Made by a program: the position numbers and the translations under genes. The notes beneath the pieces are model-generated. The model was not told where the DNA came from, did not search any database, and saw only the letters and a list, made by a program, of their open reading frames with translations. Positions 44,477 through 50,845 of a stretch of 55,236 nucleotides of DNA are shown piece by piece. The stretch spans positions 1-55,236 of the forward strand of contig JAFSTO010000011.1 of the NCBI GenBank assembly GCA_017450435.1. Reading direction: 5' to 3'. This stretch comes from Paludibacteraceae bacterium (GTDB taxonomy: Bacteria; Bacteroidota; Bacteroidia; Bacteroidales; Paludibacteraceae). How positions within the stretch are numbered: the first letter of the stretch is position 1; each line of letters begins with the position of its first letter.

Positions 44477-45694
44477 TTAATTGTTCTGATTATTTCCTGT
44501 GCTCTGTTTTAATAGGCGGGTTAAAATTTCATGCGCAGCACTGTCTTTGGACATCAGCTCAAGTTCTTCTTCGCTGTCTTTTGTTATAACGGTGATGACA
44601 TTGGTATCTGTTCCAAAACCGGCGCCTGCAACTTTAAGATTATTGGCACATATCATGTCAAGATTCTTTTTGACCAGTTTTTTTCTGGAATTTTCAATCA
44701 GATTTTTGGTTTCCATTGAAAATCCACAAAGTATCTGGTCTTCTTTTTTATGTTCTCCGAGCCATTTTAAAATATCTTTTGTTCTCTTTAAAGAAATCAC
44801 ACTGAAATCTTCATCTTCTTTTTTCTTAATCTTATCATTAGCTGTCTCTACAGGAGTATAATCCGCTACTGCAGCAGCTTTGATGATGATGTTCTGCTCT
44901 GATGCCCTATCTGTAACTTCTTTAAACATATCCTCCGCTGAAGAAATATTTATAACATTAATATAAGAAGGTACAAAAATATCGATTGGACCGGAAACAA
45001 GTGTAACATCTGCTCCGCGGTTTGCTGCTGCCTTTGCAAGTGCAACACCCATTTTCCCGGTAGAATGATTGGAAATAAATCTGACAGGATCAATTGCCTC
45101 CCTTGTAGGACCTGCTGTCACAAGTACCTTCATTCCACTCATATCCTTTGGATAAGAAATTTCATGAATGATAATATCAAGAATATTTGCAGGCTCTTCC
45201 ATCCTGCCTTTTCCAACTGTTCCACAGGCAAGATAACCATCCCCCGGAGTAACAATTATAAATCCAAGTCTTCTCAGGGTTTCGATATTTCTCTGAGTCA
45301 CAGGATTTTCGTACATATTGGTGTTCATTGCCGGAGCAATTATCTTTGGGCAGGTACAGGCAAGTGCTGTGGTTGTAAGCATGTCATCCGCTATTCCGCA
45401 GGCAAGCTTTGCAATAACATTGGCTGTAGCCGGAGCAATTACAAGAACATCAGCTTTATCGGCAAGTGCAATGTGCTCAACTTCCCAATAATGATCCCTG
45501 TCAAAAGTATCTGTGACACATTTATTATGGGTGAGTGCTTCAAACGTTAATGGTGTAACGAATTGCGTTGCATTTTCAGTTTCGATAACATCTACATTAG
45601 CATGCTGCTTAATAAGTTTTGAAGCAAGGTCTGCTGCTTTGTAGGCAGCAATTCCTCCTGTAACACCTAAAAGAATATTTTTTCCTTTTAACAT
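44477..45694 (-). CDS. coaBC: CoaBC: phosphopantothenoylcysteine decarboxylase / phosphopantothenate-cysteine ligase
   Basis: A 405-residue bifunctional enzyme carrying out two central steps of coenzyme A synthesis. The CoaC part (about 1-180) shows GVTGGIAAYKA, the PAMNTNMYENP loop and the LACGTVGKGRM flap. The CoaB part (about 185-405) has VLVTAGPTREAIDPVRFISNHSTGKMG, split by eye, and SLKRTKDIL. A longer frame begins at a TTG at 45727, but GGAGG at 45699-45703 lies just before the ATG at 45692-45694, so that ATG is chosen. Last gene of the pantothenate operon, 29 bp after coaX. Confidence 0.95.
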   Translation of the reverse strand: MLKGKNILLGVTGGIAAYKAADLASKLIKQHANVDVIETENATQFVTPLTFEALTHNKCVTDTFDRDHYWEVEHIALADKADVLVIAPATANVIAKLACGIADDMLTTTALACTCPKIIAPAMNTNMYENPVTQRNIETLRRLGFIIVTPGDGYLACGTVGKGRMEEPANILDIIIHEISYPKDMSGMKVLVTAGPTREAIDPVRFISNHSTGKMGVALAKAAANRGADVTLVSGPIDIFVPSYINVINISSAEDMFKEVTDRASEQNIIIKAAAVADYTPVETANDKIKKKEDEDFSVISLKRTKDILKWLGEHKKEDQILCGFSMETKNLIENSRKKLVKKNLDMICANNLKVAGAGFGTDTNVITVITKDSEEELELMSKDSAAHEILTRLLKQSTGNNQNN

Positions 45695-45723
45695 TTTGCC
45701 TCCAAGAAAATATGGCTTATGCA

Positions 45724-46638
45724 TCAAATGTGATAAAGCGGATTGCTCCTGTTATCACTCAAATTGCGCAAATACACTTCATACAGCCCTCTTAGTAAAA
45801 GATCCGGTTCATAATCGGCTTTAAAGGAAATCCAGGGCATGACAAGTCTGCCAAGGCCACCTGTAATTACAAGCTTTAGATTTTGAAGATGTGACCGGTC
45901 TGTTTTTTTCATGCCGGTGTAATCTTCAGTATAAAAATCTGACGCTGCAATTCTCTTTGCAAGTCCGTCTATCATTATCGCGGTTCCGACTACAGCTCCG
46001 CTTAACATATTTCCGGTAGTGTCGGTTCCAAGTAAGCCCGGAGAATTTGCTTCTGCACCGCCATTAGCTAAAGACCCTAAAAGCTCATAGGCATCAAGCT
46101 TAGGAAGTTGTGACGCTCTTTCAGCTTCAGCATCAAGCGAAAGCTGAATTCCCGGACATATCATTCCCCCCACAACTCTTGCTCTATCATCCATAACCGT
46201 TATCGTTGTGCAGGTTCCAAGATCACATACCATTACAGCGGAATGAAAAATAGCCGATGCCGCTGCAAGGTCTATTATTCTGTCTGTTCCAAGAGAGGTT
46301 TTTCCGGGATTTGGTCCATCCTCTCCCTGTGTACCGTACATTGATACATCTATACCCGTATCGATATCTGAGGAAATGAGAAGAGCATTTTTACCTGTAA
46401 CACTTTGAAGTGCCAAAAGTGTTTCATTCGTAATCTCAGGGACTACAGAGGATAACACAGCTCCCCTGCAGTCCCTGACATCTGCACCTTTAAAGCCTTG
46501 TATAAAGGCATTTTCTATATCAATTTCTGTGTAGTTTTTTCGGGTAGGAAACCGACATTTTTCAAGCAGCATGCCTTCTTCCCAGACTCCTGCCACAATG
46601 TTGGAATTTCCTATATCCACTGTCAATATTTTAGACAT
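45724..46638 (-). CDS. coaX: Type III pantothenate kinase
   Basis: A 304-residue type III pantothenate kinase, first step of CoA synthesis. ASKHA motifs: DIGNSNIVAG (8-17), the LGTDRIIDLAAA segment and DLGTCTTITVMD. The usual length is about 255-260. The extra residues lie partly in the segment around SANGGAEANSPGLLG-type sequence (about 190-205) and partly in a stretch with YTEDYTGMKKTDRSHLQ (about 235-255). The start is 2 bp after the transporter stop, so it is translated by coupling. Confidence 0.93.
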   Translation of the reverse strand: MSKILTVDIGNSNIVAGVWEEGMLLEKCRFPTRKNYTEIDIENAFIQGFKGADVRDCRGAVLSSVVPEITNETLLALQSVTGKNALLISSDIDTGIDVSMYGTQGEDGPNPGKTSLGTDRIIDLAAASAIFHSAVMVCDLGTCTTITVMDDRARVVGGMICPGIQLSLDAEAERASQLPKLDAYELLGSLANGGAEANSPGLLGTDTTGNMLSGAVVGTAIMIDGLAKRIAASDFYTEDYTGMKKTDRSHLQNLKLVITGGLGRLVMPWISFKADYEPDLLLRGLYEVYLRNLSDNRSNPLYHI

Positions 46639-46640
46639 TT

Positions 46641-47288
46641 TTATGCTCTGTGAAGTACCTTTGTAAGAATCATTCCAAGAGTTCCGGCAAGAATGCAGCC
46701 GATAACCGCCTCAACAGTCGCCTGAACTCCAACCATAGCTATAACAAATGCAAATGGATTAGACGCATTGTAGGTATTTACAAGGTTCTGAACATATTCA
46801 GTATGGTAAAAGAAAAGGCAAAGAAAGCCCATAAAAAATACAGTGTTAAACAGCGGCATAAGCGCACCTGTAATGTAATAAGATACAGTCTTAAGTTTTC
46901 CTCTGTGAAGTGCCTTATAAACAAAGCTTACGAGAGTTGCATCCAAAAATCTTGCTACTATTGCTGTGAAAAAAACTCCAATCGGACTGATTGTAAAAAG
47001 AGTAGAAAGCATTCCGCTGGCACCTGTAAATGCACCTGCAAAACTGTTAAGTCCAAATACTATACCACAGACAATTCCTGCGGCTGGACCTATAAGCATT
47101 GCTGCCAGGGCAACCGGAACGGTTACGATAGATACCTTAAGAAATGGAGTAGGTATCGTTCCAAGAACAGTGTTTCCCATGATTAGCACGATTGCTACCA
47201 TTAGGGCAGTCTCCACCATGTACTGCGTTTTTTTACCAAGTCCGACTGACTCTGTAGTCTTGCGGCTCAGTGATGATGTGTTTTCCAT
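46641..47288 (-). CDS. ECF transporter S component, probably for pantothenate
   Basis: A 215-residue membrane protein with about six hydrophobic segments, beginning YMVETALMVAIVLIMGNT. It looks like an ECF-type substrate-binding (S) component. Because it is first in an operon with coaX and coaBC, its ligand is very likely pantothenate (PanT-like). It lacks its own energy module, so it must share an EcfAAT unit encoded elsewhere. Ribosome site AAAGGAGAATTTAATATG. Confidence 0.82.
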   Translation of the reverse strand: MENTSSLSRKTTESVGLGKKTQYMVETALMVAIVLIMGNTVLGTIPTPFLKVSIVTVPVALAAMLIGPAAGIVCGIVFGLNSFAGAFTGASGMLSTLFTISPIGVFFTAIVARFLDATLVSFVYKALHRGKLKTVSYYITGALMPLFNTVFFMGFLCLFFYHTEYVQNLVNTYNASNPFAFVIAMVGVQATVEAVIGCILAGTLGMILTKVLHRA

Positions 47289-47340
47289 ATTAAATTCTCC
47301 TTTATTTATGAGCTACCGTTCCGACCATGTCCGGATACAG

Positions 47341-47396
47341 TGCACCTTAAATATATCAGCGAAGAAACAAATATGCAACATAAAATTGCACCTTAA
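47341..47396 (-). promoter_or_regulatory. Promoter of the pantothenate operon with two operator-like repeats
   Basis: On the minus strand TTGCAT (47373-47378), a 17-nt spacer and TATATT (47350-47355) form a good sigma-70-type promoter. An exact 10-mer TTAAGGTGCA occurs twice in the same orientation: at 47387-47396, just upstream of -35, and at 47341-47350, overlapping the -10/start. A repressor bound to both would block the promoter. Confidence 0.65.
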
Positions 47397-47418
47397 TTCT
47401 CTTTTTTCCATCCGGCGC

Positions 47419-47637
47419 GTTACAATTCAGTTGTCAGCCTGATTATATGAGTGGACATAAATGTGCAGTTCTTGGACGAGGAGATAATTCATAGGATGAA
47501 AATACAAGAACAAGCTGAATGCTTTGAACAACGCTGAAATGAAGCTTGTTCTTGTATTTGAATCCATATGAATTACGACGTAGCCGAAAACAAGCATTTA
47601 TGTCCACTCATATATTGGCTGCTGACTGAATAGTAAC
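47419..47637. mobile_element. MITE-like palindromic element, about 219 bp
   Basis: Outer ends are imperfect inverted repeats of about 45 bp: GTTACAATTCAGTTGTCAGCC at the left (given here in two parts by eye) and GGCTGCTGACTGAATAGTAAC at the right, with GAGTGGACATAAATG / CATTTATGTCCACTC further in. Inner arms ATACAAGAACAAGCT / AGCTTGTTCTTGTAT make almost the whole element one long hairpin. It encodes no protein. A shortened relative is at 54080-54143. Clear target duplications are not seen. Confidence 0.75.
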
Positions 47638-47784
47638 ATAATTTATCTTTTTTTCACAGTTTTTCGTTATTTTTTAATATAGGAGTGCTTTTTATTATTA
47701 TAAAATTATTTATAAGAAGGCAGTAAAAGTAAAGGCGCATTACATTTTTTTCATTTATATCATTGAAAAAAGGGAGGTAAAAAA

Positions 47785-48738
47785 TTGGATATTCAATATT
47801 TATTGTTTTTACAGGATTTTAGAAACAGCATTAACGATGCATTGACTCCTGCCATGGAATTTATCTCAATGTTTGCTACAACCTATCTGATACTTTTTGC
47901 AGTGTTCTACTATTGGAACGTTGATAAAAAGAAAGGACTGTACACTTTCGTTTCATACTATTTTTGTATGATTCTGACTCCTGTTATAAAGCTTACTGCC
48001 TGTGTATACAGACCATGGATAAGAGATCCCCGTATACTTCCGGCAGGCGATGCCATCACAACTGCGACAGGATATTCTTTTCCGAGCGGACATACTACTA
48101 CCGCAGGACCACTTGCAGGCGGTATGGCAGTAAACACCTGGAAAGATAAAAAGACAAAATGGATTTCGATACTTTTCATTCTTTTTATCATACTTACTGC
48201 ATTTTCCAGAAACTATCTGGGAGTCCATACACCGCAGGATGTGTGTGTAGCTTTACTTTTAACAGCCTTATCTTTATTTGTTACGGCAAAACTTTTTGCA
48301 TATTTTGACACTCATCCGGAAAAAGAAAATCTGTTTCTTATCGGAGTATTTGTTTTCTGTTGTCTGGCTCTTGTATATATCACACTTAAGCCCTATCCTA
48401 TGGACTATACTGCTGAAGGGAAACTCCTGGTCGACCCGCAGAAAATGATGAATGACGGATATGGCGATATCGGAAAAGCCATGGGTTTTGTAATTGCAAG
48501 ATTTGTTGAAAAAACCTGGATTAAATTCAAAGCATTTAAAATAAATGTAAAAGCAATAATCATTACAGCAATCGGTCTGATACTTATGGTACTTATGAAA
48601 AAATATATAAATCCTGTGTTTATCCAGTGGTTTGGTTCTCATTGGGGAAAGCTTTTCTTCTCAGTAATATACACATTCTACTATATTGCACTGTTCCCGA
48701 TTGTAATCAAATTCTGCCAGAAGCGTTTTGATATTTAA
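47785..48738 (+). CDS. PAP2-superfamily membrane phosphatase, TTG start
   Basis: A 317-residue integral membrane phosphatase. PAP2 motifs: KLTACVYRP (69-77), FPSGHTT (99-105) and SRNYLGVHTPQD (141-152), so the catalytic His103 and His148 and Asp152 are present. Such enzymes hydrolyse lipid phosphates, for example undecaprenyl diphosphate or phosphatidate. The C-terminal third adds extra membrane segments. The start is TTG at 47785-47787, chosen because GGGAGG lies 7 bp upstream and no ATG fits. Followed by a repeat that contains a hairpin. Confidence 0.87.
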   Translation: MDIQYLLFLQDFRNSINDALTPAMEFISMFATTYLILFAVFYYWNVDKKKGLYTFVSYYFCMILTPVIKLTACVYRPWIRDPRILPAGDAITTATGYSFPSGHTTTAGPLAGGMAVNTWKDKKTKWISILFILFIILTAFSRNYLGVHTPQDVCVALLLTALSLFVTAKLFAYFDTHPEKENLFLIGVFVFCCLALVYITLKPYPMDYTAEGKLLVDPQKMMNDGYGDIGKAMGFVIARFVEKTWIKFKAFKINVKAIIITAIGLILMVLMKKYINPVFIQWFGSHWGKLFFSVIYTFYYIALFPIVIKFCQKRFDI

Positions 48739-48761
48739 GCACGCAATATTTTACCGTTCAG

Positions 48762-48843
48762 TAAAGGGTGTTTGCCAAATTTGCAAACACCCTTTATTTA
48801 TAATAAATATTTCACCTATACTGTTTTTAGTAGCTTGTCTTTA
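48762..48843 (+). repeat. 82-bp repeat with hairpin, copy 1
   Basis: Starts with a 14-bp inverted repeat (TAAAGGGTGTTTGC / GCAAACACCCTTTA) and continues about 45 bp (ATAATAAATATTT...TTTTTAGTAGCTTGTCTTTA, read by eye). It matches 50749-50832 at nearly every position. It may end transcription of the PAP2 gene, but the shared part extends far beyond a simple terminator. Confidence 0.85.
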
Positions 48844-48896
48844 GTTACTGTTCCGTTTCTGACCAGTAACAAAGCAATTTTGCAATTAAATTAAAT

Positions 48897-48925
48897 TTGG
48901 CAAAATCGAATTCATAGTGTAGAAT
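48897..48925 (+). promoter_or_regulatory. Sigma-70-type promoter of the ABC exporter gene
   Basis: TTGGCA (48897-48902), a 17-nt spacer and TAGAAT (48920-48925). It lies about 75 bp before the ATG. Confidence 0.6.
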
Positions 48926-48998
48926 ATACACGGCAATAGACTTGTCCCTTTAAGAGAAAGGATTCGAAACAATTCCTAACTATTACGCGAGGTACTAC

Positions 48999-50732
48999 AT
49001 GGAACTTATAAAAAGATTCATCCCATACTATAAACCCTATCTTGGAATATTTTTTCTTGATCTTTTATGCGCAACAATTCTATCCATAATTGATCTGGCA
49101 TTTCCACAGTTTTTAAGAATCCTTAGAACCACCTTATTTCTCGAAGCTCCTGAAATAATAATGGGAAGACTTGGAATAATTGCGCTTCTTTTACTTTTAA
49201 TGTACTCAGTCAGAACTTTCTGCAGATGGTATGTGACCTATCAGGGACATATAATGGGTGCACGAATGGAATCCGGCATGCGAAAAGAGCTATTTGACAA
49301 ATTTGAAGAATTCTCTTTTTCCTACTATGACACCCATAATACCGGAGAAATGATGAGCAAGTTGGTCTCAGACTTGTTTGACATATCTGAGCTTGCACAC
49401 CACGGCCCGGAAAATATCTTCATTTCTGTAATAAAAATCGTCGGTTCACTGATTCTGCTTATGCGTATCAATGTTCCCATGACCTTGTGCCTTGTAGCTG
49501 TAGTTTGCCTGATGGCTTTTTTCGCCATAAGTCAGAATAGAAAAATGAGGTCTACCTTCAAAGATAACAGAAAGAAAATAGCCGGAATAAACTCATCCCT
49601 TCAGGATACACTTGGCGGAATCCGGGTTGTTAAATCTTTTACCGGAGAAAAAATTGAACAGGACAAATTTGACAGAAGCAACATCGCCTTCTTAGACTCC
49701 AAAAAAGCCAACTACAAGCGTATGGCAATATTCAATTCCGGTAATAATTTCTTTGAAGGGCTCATGTTCATAACAGTCCTGGTTGCAGGCGGCTTTTTCA
49801 TTGCAAAAGGACAGCTTTCCGGAGAAGAGCTTGCAATCTATGCTCTTTATATCAATATTTTCATAGGACCTGTCAATGTTCTTGTAGAGTTTACGGAACA
49901 GCTTCAAAAAGGTCTGGCTGGATTTGAACGTTTTATTGAGGTCATAGATACAAAGCCTGCCATAGTTGATAAGCCGGATGCCAAAGAACTTGAGAATGTA
50001 CGCGGCGTCATTGATTATGAGGATGTTTCTTTTTCATATGAAAATGATGAATCAGTGCTCAGCCACATAAACCTTCACGTTGATGCAGGCAAATCAGTGG
50101 CTATCGTAGGCCCTTCAGGTGGAGGAAAAACTACACTCTGCTCTCTTCTTCCCCGATTTTATGATGTTACCTCCGGAAATGTCAGAATTGATGGAATTGA
50201 TATTAGAGATGTTACGCAGAAATCACTTCGCTCCTTTATCGGAATAGTCCAGCAGGACGTATATCTTTTCAACGGAACCGTCAGGGAAAATATTGCCTAC
50301 GGAAAACCGGATGCAACAATGGAAGAAATACGAAAGGCTGCGGAAGATGCAGATTTGATTGATTTTATTGAAAGTCTTCCGGACGGCTTTAACACCTGGG
50401 TAGGTGAACGCGGAGCAAGACTATCCGGCGGTCAGAAGCAGCGAATTGCAATTGCCAGAGTTTTCCTTAAAAATCCACCGGTTCTTATACTTGATGAAGC
50501 AACAAGTGCTCTTGATAACGAAAGTGAACGTTATATCCAGGAAAGCCTTGATAAACTCGCAAATGGTCGAACCACCATAACAATAGCCCACCGTCTTTCA
50601 ACAATACTGGGAGCCGACGAAATTATTGTACTTGATGAAAACGGAATCCGTGAACGCGGCAATCACAAGGAACTTATCAAAAAGGGCGGGCTATACGAGA
50701 AATACTACACAATGCAGCTCGGAGCATTATAA
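48999..50732 (+). CDS. ABC-type exporter (fused membrane and ATPase domains)
   Basis: A 577-residue half-transporter with six membrane helices (about 15-300) and a nucleotide-binding domain (about 337-577). Walker A GPSGGGKTT (371-379), signature LSGGQ (475-479), Walker B VLILDE (495-500), and the H-loop in IAHRLS are all present. It resembles MsbA/multidrug-type exporters and would work as a homodimer. Cargo unknown. It has its own promoter and is followed by the second copy of the 84-bp repeat. The ribosome site (GAGG) is weak. Confidence 0.92.
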   Translation: MELIKRFIPYYKPYLGIFFLDLLCATILSIIDLAFPQFLRILRTTLFLEAPEIIMGRLGIIALLLLLMYSVRTFCRWYVTYQGHIMGARMESGMRKELFDKFEEFSFSYYDTHNTGEMMSKLVSDLFDISELAHHGPENIFISVIKIVGSLILLMRINVPMTLCLVAVVCLMAFFAISQNRKMRSTFKDNRKKIAGINSSLQDTLGGIRVVKSFTGEKIEQDKFDRSNIAFLDSKKANYKRMAIFNSGNNFFEGLMFITVLVAGGFFIAKGQLSGEELAIYALYINIFIGPVNVLVEFTEQLQKGLAGFERFIEVIDTKPAIVDKPDAKELENVRGVIDYEDVSFSYENDESVLSHINLHVDAGKSVAIVGPSGGGKTTLCSLLPRFYDVTSGNVRIDGIDIRDVTQKSLRSFIGIVQQDVYLFNGTVRENIAYGKPDATMEEIRKAAEDADLIDFIESLPDGFNTWVGERGARLSGGQKQRIAIARVFLKNPPVLILDEATSALDNESERYIQESLDKLANGRTTITIAHRLSTILGADEIIVLDENGIRERGNHKELIKKGGLYEKYYTMQLGAL

Positions 50733-50748
50733 TTCTTAATTAACGTAT

Positions 50749-50832
50749 TAAAGGGTGTTTGCCAACTATTTGCAAACACCCTTTATTTATAATAAATATT
50801 TTGCCTATCCTGTTTTTAGTAGCTTGTCTTTA
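50749..50832 (+). repeat. 84-bp repeat with hairpin, copy 2
   Basis: Near-identical to 48762-48843: the loop has a 2-nt insertion and three to four substitutions are seen elsewhere. It lies between the convergent ABC exporter and surface-protein genes, so its hairpin could end both transcripts. Confidence 0.85.
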
Positions 50833-50845
50833 TTCCAAAGTTTGA

